From Lithospermum erythrorhizon (taxonomy: Eukaryota > Streptophyta > Magnoliopsida > Boraginales > Boraginaceae), in the NCBI GenBank assembly GCA_019722365.1, contig JADFUC010000852.1, positions 1,984,001 through 2,048,000 of the forward strand: 64,000 nt of DNA, in the 5' to 3' direction. A program made the position numbers and the translations under genes. The notes below the pieces were generated by a model. The model did no database searches and was not told the DNA's origin. It saw only the letters and a program-made list of their open reading frames with translations. This document shows positions 24,351 to 38,029 of this stretch, one piece after another (position 1 is the first letter of the stretch; every line of letters starts with the position of its first letter).

Positions 24351-25987
24351 TAAAGATCTATAATGTTGTCCCAAATAATTTTATAAACAAGTCCCATCCA
24401 TATATAGGCCTTCAACAATTTTAATACATTCTGTTATGAAGTCCCAAGTATAATATATATATAGATATATTTCTTATGTTACATTTATCGTATATTATTA
24501 AAATCGTTACATTTATGAAGATATTATATATAGATATACATATTTCTTATGTTACACTATCGTATATTAAAATCATTCTATTTATGAGATATTATATATA
24601 TATATATATATATATCTCGTTAAATACCGATTTATTTGATTATTTTGAAAGAAAAATATTTTATTAAAAAATTATTGATTGTACAGATTTTTAAATTGGT
24701 CGGATGTCACTTAGGAGTTATTGGTAATCGTTAGATATAATATATTTCTTATGTTACACTTTACCGTATATTTTAGTTATATACTTGTAGTGCCTCCTTC
24801 CGTTATAAAGATTGTCCATAATTTTGACTTTTTGATAGTTGTACTTTTTAAACTTTAAAACACAATATATTTCTTTGATATTGTATAATATTTGATGAAA
24901 AGTATATCAATGGAAAGAGTTGAATTGTATTTTTCATTGATATAGTTTTCATAAAGTATTATACAATATAAACAAAAATATCCACTGTTAAAATTTAAAA
25001 TGTATAGCCTCGAAAGTTAACAATTTTAAGAGGTAGTAAAGATACGAATTAATCAAATATCTTTTGGGACAATTTAAGTATTCCCTCGATATTATTTCAA
25101 AGCGGGATAAAATGTATTGATTTTCATTCTAAATTATCCATGTTTTATTCCAAGAACTTGTTAAATGTAAGTAATAATCAACGTCCACAAACATATTGAC
25201 ATATTTAGTGGAGGAAACGCCAAAATTAATTAAATTATGAAAAACAAATAGTTTCTACTCGTTTTTCAAAAAAAATTAACGAAATAAACGTTGCTGCAGG
25301 GATTCCACGGAGAGATAAATCTCGAGAATATTATCAGCCCAGTCGGGGGCGAGATATACAACGAGCGACTATCTTTCACCTCCCTCCATCCCTAAATCAT
25401 AATCATCTTACTTTTGGCCGATCTCGAATACCGACCCAAAACGTAAATATCTCTCTAATTCTACTTGTAAAAATTATAAAAGTTGATATTTCAAAAATAT
25501 ATATTGAAATGAATCTAACAAATCACGTGAATATATTATTTATTATCATTAATAAAATTCATGGTCAAAGTTTTCAAAATTTGATCAAAATTAAGTGACT
25601 ATAACTTAGAGATGGAAGAGTACTATTTTATTTAAAAGACCAAATTTCTATCAAAGAATTGATTTCAATCATTTAGTATAACATTAATTTCCAAATATTT
25701 TATTTTATTTTGTTTTAAGTAAATGATATTGAATATTTATAATTTGTTATGATATCTATTTATACAAACATATTTTGAGTAATATAACTTATCTTGAGTT
25801 TTCAAGAATTTTGATGTTCTCAAATATTTACGCAATGTTTTAATCGAAACATTATTCATTTTATCATTTCAAAACTATATCTAAGCGAAGCTTTGAACCG
25901 TGATCGTTACTACTAACGTACCTTACTTGGTCTTAATATAAGTGAACAAAAGATAGAAGGATAAAAAAGCGTTGACCAGCGCAACTA
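24351..25987. repeat. unit 4 spacer: triplet repeat, MITE-A, MITE-B
   Basis: Triplet repeat about 24430-24615, ending in a (TA)n run of about 30 bp; MITE-A about 24792-25050; MITE-B about 25380-25620. Confidence 0.65.
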
Positions 25988-26075
25988 TCTAAGACAAAAT
26001 GGCGCCACAATTGGGCGATCTACGGAGATGAAGAGCACGAGATGCAAGTAATCAAAAGATGGATAGCAAAATTCG
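25988..26075 (-). pseudogene. WD40-gene 3'-end fragment 5
   Basis: Terminal-exon piece with TTGGGCGATCTACGGAGATG in the Arg-Asp-Arg-Pro coding part; the stop context reads CTAAGACAAAATGGCGCC. Confidence 0.7.
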
Positions 26076-26319
26076 ATAGATAAAGTGTTCCAAGCAATGT
26101 TTCAACATAAGTACCGTATAAAGTCGTCAAATTTATATCGTATTGAAATAGAATCTTGTGAGATATTTCCTTATATATTCATCGAATTTTGGTCTCGTAC
26201 AATGAATTGATTCGTTAATATATATGTGTAAGTGTCATTATTGTTGAAGATCAAATATTGAAAGATATTCCTTGAAATGAAAATAGCTGATTTGTTTCTT
26301 TATAGGTATGTTAAAAATT

Positions 26320-27010
26320 GTTGAAAGCGAAGGTGGGAGACTGAGGTTTTCTATGGAACCAAATCCTGAGTTAGGCGAATCGCGATGCTGCCGAGAATGG
26401 TAGAAATCTGAGGGGTGGTTGAAGTAGCCTTCTTTACTATCTATATACGATTACGATTTGGCATATTACTGTTCATACTATACTATCTCGTTCACCAAGC
26501 TTGAACCGACCCATTTGGGATGCGACTTTCGAGTAGTCGTTATCTAAAGGAATTCTCGAATTGGTATTTTGTTCGGTCGACTTGAATCTTTACGGTTGGT
26601 GTGATTACGATTGGGCGATTGTCCGATGACACGTAGTTCGATTACGTGGTGGCTTGTTTTCTTGAGTGGTTCTCCGATTTCTTGGAAAACTAAGAAAGAG
26701 AAACTGTTTAGTTATCTCCTCACGAAAGTAGTACGTTAGTTAGCATACCGCACGTGAGTTGAAATGGCTTCGAAGGTTTGTTGGTGGAGTCTTGGTGTTT
26801 CTAAGATTGATCTGTTCGATTGTACGTGATGAATTAGATTACGCTTTACCTTGCCCATAATCCGGTTTTATGGCGTTCAAACATATTAGTGAAGCTGTCA
26901 TTTTGTTTGGATGAATTTAGGATAGAACTATTATTGCCTACCATGTGCCATCTGACATCCGCAGTTAAATTGACTTAACTTTTACTACTTTTGAGTCGAA
27001 CATGTACATA
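26320..27010 (+). pseudogene. Ty1/copia RT-RNase H fragment, unit 5
   Basis: Keeps the full order from the FPMEPNPELGE region to the ADFFTK region. The CDYDWA coding core (GTGATTACGATTGGGCGATT) and the SPISWKTKK core are intact at the DNA level; indels break the rest. Confidence 0.75.
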
Positions 27011-27416
27011 TAATAATTTGTTATAATGAAAAAAGGATGTCTATTGACTTCAGGGTCATGATCAATGATAGATAACAAATTGTGACTATTGAACTAACAC
27101 TTTTTAAGCGACTATACTTGATCATCCTCTCATGTTTACTCTTTATACTCCCAGCGTTCAATTTAATTATTAATTATGAAAGTAAAATGTTTTATTAATA
27201 GCTTAAGTAATATCATTAATATATTCTAAGTACTATCAAAACTATTTTAATTAATCCTTAATCATGAAAATGAAAAATACTTTATTAAATGATAAAGGTA
27301 TAAAAGTCAAGAATAAAATTATATTGAAATCATATATAAAAAAGGGTACGATACATAATCAAGTATATTTCATTTCATAGTCTATAGAGAGTGCGTGAAT
27401 AGTGATACAAGAATTA

Positions 27417-27825
27417 TACTCCAATCATCTTGACTGGTGGCTGCCAGATATTAACATAATACCATTTGGGGATATAGACCACATACATTGATAATTATTA
27501 TCTTTAATGCGGAAGATTCTTTGCGATTAAATACACTGAAAGAAGTCTTGTAATGTAACCAAAAGAAGTAACAATAGAATTCAGTTATAAAATATATTTT
27601 TCTCGAAATTTCCAACTATAAGTCTCTTTAGGCTTGAGAATTGAACTCAGGTCATCATTTTTGAGTTGTGAAACACAGAACAGGAGAAGTACCCGGTAGA
27701 TCATTCCTCAAGGTAACATTGTATTCGTCTCGCTTAAACAGTTTTGCATTTGCTTGCTGAATATAACTAATGCAATAAACTAAATAAATTATGTAACAAA
27801 GTCTCACAAAGGGAGTAGTAGCCAT
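27417..27825 (-). pseudogene. SPH copy 5
   Basis: Open from ATG 27825 through VRLCYIIYLVYCISYIQQAN to RNDLPGTSPVL (about 50 codons), then the KFHCKS region is damaged (GTTTCACAACTC), costing the first conserved cysteine. Past that, this is the one recent copy that joins the DDL motif in frame to LKPKETYSWKF, showing what the undamaged middle should look like. The stop site is altered to GGAGTATAA. Confidence 0.75.
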
Positions 27826-29446
27826 TTTTCTAAAGATCTATAATGTTAATCTTAAATAATTTATAACAAGTCCATCATATATATAGGCCTTCAACAATTT
27901 TAATACATTCTATTTATGAAGATCCGATATAATATATATAGATATATTTCTTATGTTACTTTATCATATATTATTAAAATCATTCTATTTATGAAGATAT
28001 TATATATAGATATATATTTCTTATGTTACTTTATGCATTATATTATTAAAATCGTGTTGTAAGTATTATATATATATATATATATATACTCCGTTAAATC
28101 ACCAGTTATTTGATTATTTTGAAAGAAAAAATATTTTATTAAAAAATTATTGATTGTACAATTTTCATTGATTAGGATAATAAATGAGATTGAGCATTAG
28201 ATTAGATATAATATATTTCTTATGTTACTTTACGTATATTTTAGTTATACTTGTAAAAATTACTCCTTCCGTTCTTTAATTATGCATTTTGACTTTTTGA
28301 TAGTTGTATTTTTTAAACTTTAAGCTTAAATATATTTCTTTGTGTTGTATAATATTTGATGAAAAGTATATCAATGGAAAGAGTTGAATTGTATTTTTCA
28401 TTGATATAGTTTTCATAAAGTATTATATAATATAAACAAAAATATCCACCGTTAAAGTTTAAAATGTATAACTATCAAAAAGTCAACTGTCTTTAAGTGA
28501 AAGTAAAGATACGGAGTATCAAAATATCTTTACAGGACAATTTAAATTCCACTCGATATTATTTCCAAAGCGGGATAAAATGTATTGATTTTCATTCTAA
28601 ATCATCATGTTTATTCAGAACATTAAATGTAGTAATAATCAACGTCAAAAACATATTCACATATTTAGTGGAGAAACTTGCAAAATTAATTATTATGAAA
28701 AACAAATAATTTCTATATATCGTTTTCAAAAAAAAAGTGTGAAATAAGCAGATTGCTGCAGGATTCACGGAGGAGGTGAATCTCGAGAATATTATCAAGC
28801 GGTCGGGGGCAGAGATATACAACGAGCGACTATCTTTACTACTCCATCCACAAATCATAGTCATCTTACTTTTGTACGATCTCGAAGACACGACTTAAAA
28901 AGCGTAAATATACCACAATTACTTGTAAAATTATAAAAGTTGATATTTTAAAAATATATATTGAAATGAATCTAACAAAATCCTTGTGACTATAATGTTA
29001 GCATCGGCTAATAAATTCATGGTCCAAAGTTTTCAAAAATTTGATCAGTGATAAATTTGACTATAACAAGATGGAAGAGTACTATTTATTTAAAAGACAA
29101 ATTTCTATCAAAAATTGATTTCAATCATTTTAAATTACATAACAGTAATTTCCAAATATTTTATTTTATTTTAATTTAGTAATGATATTGAATATTTATA
29201 ATTTGTTATGATATCTATATTTATACAAACATATTTTAGTATGTAACTTATCTTGAATTTCCAAAATTTTAAATCATTTTTCAAATATTTACTTAATGTT
29301 TTTAATCGAAGCATTATTCATTTTATCATTTCAAAACTATATCTAAAAACAAAACTTTGAACCGCTGATAAATTTTCTTGTACATGGCAGGTCTTAATCT
29401 AATTAGACAAAAGGGCCAGAAGGATAAAAAAGCGTTGATACGCAAC
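27826..29446. repeat. unit 5 spacer: triplet repeat, MITE-A, MITE-B
   Basis: TATATATAGGCC at about 27877-27890 is the TATA-like box of SPH copy 5. Triplet repeat about 27910-28088; MITE-A about 28263-28519 with clear ends (ACTCCTTCCGTTC and GATACGGAGT); MITE-B about 28841-29080. Confidence 0.65.
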
Positions 29447-29535
29447 TATCTACGACAAATAAGCCCTGGTGGGCGATCTCGGGATAAAGGAAGAACCTGA
29501 GATGCCAAGTAATCAAAGATGGATAGCAAAATTCG
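29447..29535 (-). pseudogene. WD40-gene 3'-end fragment 6
   Basis: Terminal-exon piece; reads CCTGGTGGGCGATCTCGGGA on the plus strand with an added AAGG run, so the SRDRP codons are out of frame. Confidence 0.7.
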
Positions 29536-29784
29536 ATAGATAAGTGTTCCAAACATGTTTCAACGTAAGTACCAAATATCACAGTGCGTCAAATTTATGT
29601 CATTCGAAATAAGTCTTGTGAGATATTTCCTTATATATTCATGAATTTTGGTCTCGTCTGATAGATTGATTAGTTAATGTATATATGTGTAAAGTGTCAT
29701 TATTGTTGAAGATCAAATATTGAAAGATATTCCTTGAAATGAAAATAAATGGAATTTGTTTCTTTTACTACAGTATATTTAAAT

Positions 29785-30475
29785 TGAAAGCAGAAGGTGG
29801 GAGACACCAGTTTTCTATGGGCGAAATCCTGGTTAAATAGAATCCGCAGTGGTTGCTCGAGAATGGTGGCGATGCGGAAATTTGGTTGGTCGCGCTTCTT
29901 TATCCTATACTGAACCGATTTGGCGTATTACGTTCATATACTATCTCGGTTCTGCGGAAGCGAGACCGACCCCATTGAGATGCAGCTTTCAGTCAGTCGT
30001 TATCTAAAAATTCTCGAGGTCGAGGAGGTATTTTGTTAGCGTTCGATTGACTTGAATCTTTACGGTTGGTGTGATTACGATTGGGCAGGTTGTCAGATGA
30101 CACGTGGGTCGATGCATTGGTGGCTTGTTTTTTCTTTGTTGGTTCTCCGATTTCTTGGAAAACTAAGAAGAGAAGAGCCCCATTTGGATTATCTTCCTCT
30201 CGGAAGGCGAGTACCGTTAGTTAGCGCCGCACGTGAGTTGAAATGGCTCAAAGGTTTGTTGGTGGTCTTGGTGTTTCTAAGTTGATCTTTGTTCGGTATC
30301 TTGTGATGGTCAGTCTCTTTACACTGCTCATAATCCGGTTTTATAGGCGTTAAAACATATTGAGGTAAATTTGTCGTTTGTTTGGGATGAGATTAGGATA
30401 GGTATTATTGCCTCGTAATATATCGACATGATTAGGCGGCTCTTTTACTACTTTTGAGCCAGGCATACATATAAT
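29785..30475 (+). pseudogene. Ty1/copia RT-RNase H fragment, unit 6 (clearest RNase H)
   Basis: From about 30052 an open stretch reads NLYGWCDYDWAGCQMTRGS, then WWLVF, and later REELKWLKGLL in form (ARELKWLKGLL), an almost textbook copia RNase H segment. Frame changes occur in the SPISWKTKK and AEAEYR parts. Confidence 0.85.
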
Positions 30476-30869
30476 AATTTGTTATAATGAAAAAAGGATG
30501 TCTATTGACTTCAGGGTCATGATCAATGATAGATAAAAAATTGACTATTAATTATGACTTTTAGCGACTATACTTGATCATCCTCTCATGTTTATAACTT
30601 TACTTTATATACTGCGTTCGATTTGTTATTAATTATGAAAGTAAAATATTTTATTAATGGCTTAAATATCATTAATATATTCACAAAAGTACTTTATCAA
30701 AACTATTTTAATTAATCCTTAATCATGAAAATAAAATCTTTTATTAAATGATAAAAGTGTAAAGATCAAGATAAATTATATTGAAATCATATATAAAAAG
30801 AAAATTTTGATCATGTCAGTATATTTCATTTTCATAGTCTATGAAAGTGCGTGAATAGTGATACAAGTG

Positions 30870-31280
30870 CTACTCCCAATCATCTTGACTACTGTTGGCT
30901 GCGAGATATTAAAATAATACCATATGAGGATATAGACCACATACATTGATAGTATCTTTGCAATACCCGGAAGGTCTTCATGATTAAATACACTGAAAGA
31001 AGGCTTGTAATCTAACAAAAAATGTAAATTCAGTTGTATAAATATATTTTCTCAGAATTTCCCTTCTCTCGTCTCTTGAAGCGAGAAATTGAACTCCAAG
31101 GTCATCATTTTTGATTTGCAATGAAACTTTCAGAACAGGAGAAATTACCCGAAAAGTCATTCCTCAAGGTAACATTGTATTCGTCTCGCTTAACAGTTTT
31201 GCATTTGCTTGCTGAATATAACTAATGCAATAAACTAAATAAATTATGTAACAAAGTCTCACAAAGTTAGTAGTAGCCAT
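30870..31280 (-). pseudogene. SPH copy 6
   Basis: ATG and terminal TAG are both at the expected positions. Breaks: the conserved KSKNDDL to LKPKE junction has an extra base, the TTEFYCYF region is damaged (TTACATTTTTTGTTAG), removing the second cysteine codon context, and one base is lost in the KLFKRD region. Confidence 0.7.
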
Positions 31281-32929
31281 TTTTCTAAAGATCTATAATG
31301 TTGATCTTAAATAATTTATAACAAGTCCATCATATATATAGGCCTTCAACAACTTTAATACATTCTATTTATAAAGATACGATATAATATATATATGAAT
31401 ATATATTTCTTATATTCTGTTTTATCATATATTATTAAAATCATTATTTATGAGAATATTATATAGATATACTGTATATTTACACTTTATAGTATATTAT
31501 TAAAATCATTCTATTTATGAAGATATTATATATATATATATATATACTCCATTAAATCTCAATTTATTTGATCATTTAAAAGAAAAATATTTTATTAAAA
31601 AAATTATTGATTGTACAATTTTCATTGGTCAGATGTCACCAGGTTATTGAGCCATCGTTAGATATAATATATTTCTTATGTTACACTTTACCGTATATTT
31701 TAGTTATATACTTGTAAAGAATTACTCCTTCCGTTCCTAAAAGATTGTCCACTTTTGACTTTTTGATAGTTGTATTTTTTAAACTTTAAGCTTAAATATA
31801 TTTCTTTGTGTTGTATAATATTTGATGAAAAGTATATCAATGGAAAGAGTTGAATTGTATTTTCGTTGATATAATTTTAAAGTATTATATAATATAAGCA
31901 ATATTCACCGTTAAAGTTTAAAATGTATATATCAAAGTTAAAAACTGTATCTTTTAAAACCAGTAAAAGATGCAGATATCAAATATCTTTTGGGACAATT
32001 TCGTATTCCACTCGATATTATTTCCAAAACGGGATAAAATGTATTGATTTTCATTCTAAATCATCCATGTTTTATTCCAAGAACTTGTTAAATGTAAGTA
32101 ATAATCAACGTCCAAAAACATATTCACATATTTAGTGGAGGAAACACCAAAATTAATTAAATTATGAAAAACAAATAATTTCTATATCGTTTTTCAAAAA
32201 AAAAAGGTGAAATGAAAAACAGATTTGCTGCGGAATTCACGGAGAGATAAATCTCGAATGTCAGATCAGGGGGGCGAGATATACAACGAGCGACTATCTT
32301 TTACTCATAAATCACTTAAATCGTGAGTCGCGTCTTTACTTTTGACGATCTCGAGCCAGCGGCATTAAATATCTACAATTCTACACTTGGCAAAATTATA
32401 AAGTTGATATTTCAAAAATATATATTGAAATAAGATCTAACAAAATCTGGCATGACTATATTATTTGTGCTCATTCTAATAAGAATTCATGGTCAAAGTT
32501 TTCAAAAATTTGATCGAAAAATTAAATTGACTATAACAGAATGGAAGGAGTACTATTTTATTAAAAGACCTAATTTATATCAAAAATTGATTTCAATCAT
32601 TTTAAATTACCTAACATTAATTTCAAAATGTTTTATTTTATTTTAATTTAGTAAATGATATTGAATATTTATAATTTGTTATGATATCTATATTTATACA
32701 AACATATTATTTTAGTATGTGTAACTTATCTTGAGTTTCAAAATTTTACTAAATCATTTCTCAAATATTTACTTAATGTTTTTAATCGAAACATTATTCA
32801 TTTTATCATTTGAAACTATATCTAAAAGCAGAAACTTTGAACCATGATCGTTACTACTAACATACCTTAGCGGTCTTGTCTGATGAACAAAAGATAGAAG
32901 GATAAAAAAGCGTTGACCCAGCATAGTAT
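31281..32929. repeat. unit 6 spacer: triplet repeat, MITE-A, MITE-B
   Basis: Triplet repeat about 31365-31548; MITE-A about 31725-31975, with ACTCCTTCCGTTCCTAAAAG and the paired TTTTTGATAGTTG / CAACT-like arms; MITE-B about 32302-32550 with a decayed left end. Confidence 0.65.
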
Positions 32930-33015
32930 CTACGACAAATAAGCGCCCTGGTACGGGCGATCTACGGAGATGAAGAACTGAATGCCAAGTAATCAAAAGA
33001 TGGATAGCAAAATTC
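32930..33015 (-). pseudogene. WD40-gene 3'-end fragment 7
   Basis: Terminal-exon piece; coding words for RSPVPGRL are a frame-shifted DRPALW equivalent (GCGCCCTGGTACGGGCGATC). The stop context is CTACGACAAATAAGC. Confidence 0.7.
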
Positions 33016-33264
33016 GATAGATAAAGTGTTCAAAACATGTTTCAACATAAGTACCCATGCTCACGGTCCATCAAATTTATGTCCATTATTCGAAATAGAA
33101 TCTTGTGAGATATTTCCTTATATATTCATGAATTTTGGTCTCGTCTGATGAATTGATTAATTGTATATGTGCAAAGTGTCATTATTGTTGAAGATCAAAT
33201 ATTGAAAGATATTCCTTGAAATGAAAATAGCTGATTTGTTTCTTTATACAGTATATTTAAAAAT

Positions 33265-33945
33265 TGTTGAAAAGCAGAAGGTGGGAGACACAGTTTCACA
33301 TGGAACAAATCACAGTTAGGCGAATCACGTGCTGCTGAAATGGTGAGAAATGCAGAATTGGTTGGTCGCCTTCTTACATCTATACCGCGATGCGATTTGG
33401 CATATTACATTCATAACTATCTGATTCTACTTGGCCAAGAGACCCGACGGCGGGATGCGACTTTCAGTGGTCGTTATCTAAAAATTCTCCGAATTGAGTA
33501 TTTTGTTGCGTTGATTACGACTTGAATCTTTTACGGTTGGTGTGATTACGATTGGGCTTGATTGTCCGATGTACGTAGTTCGATTACGTGGTGGCTTGTT
33601 TTTCTTGGTGGTTCTCGATTTCTTGAAAACTAAGAAAAGAAGCTGACCGTTATCTTCTCTGAAGGCAGTACCGTTCGTTTAAGCGCCCTTACGTGAGTTG
33701 AAATGGCTCAAGGTTTGTTGGTGGAATGTGGTGTTTCTAAGATTGATCTTTGTTCGATTGTCTTGTGATAGTCGATGCACTTTACACGCCTTATAATCGA
33801 TTTTTATGACGTTCAAACATATTGAGGTAGTGTCATTTGTTTGGGATGAGATTAGGATAGAACTATTATTGCCTCTCGTATATCTCACATCCACAGTTAG
33901 TACGACTTCTTTTTACTACTTTTGAGTCGGCATACATATAATAAT
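33265..33945 (+). pseudogene. Ty1/copia RT-RNase H fragment, unit 7
   Basis: VRNAELVGRLL and an IR-CDLAYYIHNYL-like stretch near 33340-33430 are the end of the RT domain; RNase H follows with the usual GTGATTACGATTGGGC core, here extended by two bases. Confidence 0.75.
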
Positions 33946-34340
33946 TTGTTATAATGAAAAAGGATAATACATTGACTTCGGGGTCGTGATCAATGATGAA
34001 TAATTGTGACTATTGAACTAACACTTTTAGCGACTAACTTGATCATCCTCTCATGTTTATAACTTTATACTCTGACGTTCCAATTTAGTAGTAATTATGA
34101 AAGTAAATATTTTATTAATGAAGCAGTAATATCATTAATATATTCTAAAAGTACTTTATCAAAATTATTTTAATTAATCACTTAATTATGAAAATAAAAA
34201 ATACTTTATTAAAGGATAAAGATGTAACGATCAAGATAAAATTATATTAAAATCATATATAAAAAAAGAAATTTTGATACATGATCAAGTATATTTTATT
34301 TTTATATTCTATGAAGAGTGCGTGAATAGTGATACAAGTG

Positions 34341-34762
34341 CTACTCCCAATCATGCTTGACTACAATTTGGCTGCGAATATTAAAATAATACCATGGGGA
34401 TATAGACCATGTTGATAATTATCTTTGCAATACCAGGAAAAGGTCTTCATGGTAAATACACTGAAAGAAGGCTTGTAATCTAACCAAAAAGAAGTAACAA
34501 TAGAAATTCAGTTGTATAAAATATATTTTTCTCGAAATTTCCAACTATAAGTCTCTTTGAAGCTTGAGGAATTGAACTCAAGGTCATCATTTTTAGAGTG
34601 CAATGAAACTTCAGAACAGGAGAAGTACCCGAAAGATCATTCCTCAGGTAACATTGTATTCGTCTCCTTAAACAGTTTTTGCATTTGCTTGCTGAATATA
34701 ACTAATACAATAAACTAAATAAATTATGTAACAAAGATCTCACAAAAGGGAGTAGTAGCCAT
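34341..34762 (-). pseudogene. SPH copy 7
   Basis: Start and stop codon sites are kept. Breaks lie in the leader (an extra A in AAAGATCTCAC on the plus strand), at the HCKS codons (AGAGTGCAATG) and in the VCGLY/CMWSIS region, where about 12 bases are missing (GACCATGTTGATAATT). Confidence 0.7.
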
Positions 34763-36379
34763 TTTCTAAAGATCTAATGTTAATCTTAAATAATTTATAA
34801 CAAGTCCATCATATATATAGGCCTTCAACAATTTTTAATACATTCTATTTATGAAAGTCCGATATAATATATATATAGATATATATTTCTTATATTTCTT
34901 TATCATATATTATTAAAATCATTCTATTTATAGAGGAAGTATTATATATAGATATATATTTCTTATCGTACTTTATAGGTATATTATTAAAATCATTCTA
35001 TTTATGAAGATATTATATATATATATATATATATACTCACAAATCTCGATTTATTTGATTATTTTGAAAAGAAAAAATATTTTATTAAAAAATTATTGAT
35101 TGTACAATTTTCATTGGTCGGATAATCACCCAAGTTATTAAGAACCATAGATTAGATATAATATTTCTTATGTTACACTTTACGTATATTTTGGTTATAT
35201 ACTTGTAAAAATTACTCCTTCGGATTAAAAGATTGTCAGCTTTTGTTTTTGATGGTGTATTTTTTAAACTTTAGCTTAATATATTTAACATTGTTTGTAT
35301 AATATTTGATGAAAGTATATCAATGAAGAAGTTGGTGTATTTTCATTGATATAGTTTTCATAAAGTATTATATAATATAAACAAAAATATCCACAGATTA
35401 GTTTAAAATGTATATATCGAAAGTCAAAAACTGTCTTTTAAATGAAAATGCAAAAGATACGGTATCAAATATCTTTTAGGACAATTTACATTATTCCTAC
35501 GATATTATTTCCAAAAGCGGGATAAAATGTATTGATTTTCAAATTCGTCATCCATTTTGTTAGAACTTGTTAATGTAAGTAATAATCAACGTCCAAAAAC
35601 ATATTCCATATTTGAGTGGAGGCGCAAATTAATTAAATTATAGCTTAATGTTCTATATAGTTTTCAAAAAAAGGTGTGAAATAAACGTTGCTGCAGGATT
35701 ATGGAGATAAATCTCGAGAATGTGTATCCCAGCCCAGTCGGGGGCCAGATATCTGACGAGCGACTATCTTACTCTTTCATAGTACTGGCTCATGAGTGGC
35801 ATCTTACTTTTAGCGTCTCAGTCTGACTTAAAACGTAAATATCTCTAATTCTACACTTGTAAAATTATAAAAGTTGATATTTTAAAATATACATATTGAA
35901 ATGAATCTAACAAATCATGACCCATATTATTTATTATCGACTAATAAAATTCATGATCAAAGTTTTCAAATTTGATCAAAAGAAATTAAAATTTGACTAT
36001 AACTTAGATGGAAGGAGTACTATTTATTTAAAAAGACTAAATTTCCTCAAAAATTGATTTCAATCATTTTAAATTACATAACATTAATTCCAATATTTTA
36101 TTTTTATTTTAATTTAGTAAATGATATTGAATATTTATAATTTGTTATGATATCTATATTTATACAAACATATTTTAGTATATGTAACTTATCTTGAGTT
36201 TTCAAAATTTTAAATCATTTCTCAAATATTTAAATGTTTTAATCGAAACATTATTCATTTTATCATTTCAAAACTATCTAAAAGAAACTTTGAACCATAG
36301 TCGTTACTACTAACATACCTTATGATCTTAATGGTGAACAAAGATGAAGGATAAAAAAAGCGTTGACCAGCAACTATCT
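34763..36379. repeat. unit 7 spacer: triplet repeat, MITE-A, MITE-B
   Basis: Triplet repeat about 34845-35036; MITE-A about 35214-35463; MITE-B about 35771-36018, left end degraded. Confidence 0.65.
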
Positions 36380-36470
36380 CGACAAATAAACGCCACAAAG
36401 GCTGAAGGACGATATAGGGATAGAGGAAAGAACACAGGGCCAAGTAATCAGATGAATAGCAAATTCGATA
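36380..36470 (-). pseudogene. WD40-gene 3'-end fragment 8
   Basis: Terminal-exon piece, strongly altered in the middle (GAAGGACGATATAGGGATAG). After the joint the lead region is shortened by about 170 bp, which partly explains the short 3.27-kb spacing in this part of the array. Confidence 0.65.
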
Positions 36471-36559
36471 GATAAAGTGTTCCAAAACATGTTTGACATA
36501 GTACATATGCATTCAGGAGAATTGAAATAAATTCTTGTTTCTTTATCGTTATGTTTAAA

Positions 36560-37225
36560 TTGTTGAAGAAAGCTTGAAGGTGGGAACTTTGCGGAGTTTT
36601 CTATGGAACAAATCTGAGATTGGCGGTCTGATGCTTTTTGCTACCGAGAATGGTGAAGTGGGAGATTGGTTGATCTTCTTGCACATCTATACAGGTGCGA
36701 TTTGGCATATTACATTCATATATCTCAGTTCTGTGGCTTTGAGACCCGACATTTGGGATCAGAGCTTTCGAGTGATGCGTTATCTAAAATTCTCGGGTCA
36801 AGTATTTTGTTCGCGTTAGGTCGACGAGATCTTCTGGTTGATTGTGATTACGATTGGTAGGTTGTCATAGATGACAAATAGGTGGGTCACGTGGTGGCTT
36901 GTTTTTCTTGGTGGTTCTCGATTTCTTGAAACTAAGAAAGAAGGCTGTTTTAGTTATCTTCTCTGAAGGCAGGTACCGTTAAGTTAAGCACTTGCACAGT
37001 TTGAAATGGCTCAAAGGTTTGTTGGTGGGTCTTAATTGTTTCTAAGATTGATCTTGTTCGGTGTCTTGACCACAGTCGGTCTTGCTTTACACACCCATAG
37101 TCGGTTTTTGGCGTTCCAACATATTATTAGGGGTGGCGTCGTTTGTTTGGGATGAGATTGAGATGGAACTATTATTACCGTATATACGGCATCCACGGTT
37201 AGTGACAACACTACTTTTGACAGGC
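36560..37225 (+). pseudogene. Ty1/copia RT-RNase H fragment, unit 8
   Basis: MVDLLAHLYRCDLAYYIHISQ near 36666-36730 is the RT end (DLAYYIHI-SQF in form); YLKFSG and FALG follow. RNase H core present with a changed DWAG (GATTGGTAGG) giving a stop. Confidence 0.75.
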
Positions 37226-37618
37226 ATACATATAATTTATAATGAAAAAGATGTCTATTGACTTCAGGTCATGATCAATGATGAATATGAGTGTGTTATT
37301 AAGGCCATGACTTTTTAGCGGCCTCTTGATCATCCTCTGCATGTTTACTCTTTATCTCCTACGTTCCAATTTAATTATTAAGTATGAAAGAAGTAAATAT
37401 TTTATTAATGGCTAATGTATCATTAATATATTCTAAAGTACTTTATCAAAACTATTTTATTAATCACTTAATCATAATGAAAATACTTTATTAAATGATA
37501 AAAGTGTAAAGATCAATAAAATATATTGAAATCGTATATAAAAAAAGAAAATTTTAATACATAATCAACTATATTTCATTTTCATAGTCTTGAAATTTGT
37601 GAATAATTGATACAAGTG

Positions 37619-38029
37619 CTACTCCCAATCATGTATTGCAATTTGGCTTGCGAGATATTAAAATAATACCATGTAAGGATATAGACCACATACATTGATA
37701 ATTATTATCTTTACAATGCCGGAAAGAGTCTTCATGATTAAATACACTGAAAGACTTGTAATCTAACCAAAAAGAAGTAACAATAGAATTCAGTTGTATA
37801 AAATATATTTCTCGAATTTCCAACTATATAAGTCTCTTTAAGGCTTGAGAAATTGAACTCAAGGTCATCATTTTTTGATTTGCAGTAAACTTCAGAACAG
37901 GAGAAGTACCGAGATCATTCTCAAGGTAACATTGTATTCGTCTCGCTTAACAGTTTGCATTGCTTGCTGAATAACTAATGCAATAAATAAATAAAGTGTA
38001 ACAAAGTCTCTGAGGAGTAATGTAGCCAT
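37619..38029 (-). pseudogene. SPH copy 8
   Basis: C-terminal part open (37823-37629) with HCKDNNYQCMWSISLHGIIL, then a slip before the SQIVVKHDWE end. The leader is damaged (TCTCTGAGGAGTAATGTAGC after the ATG site) and the KFHC codons are shortened. Confidence 0.7.
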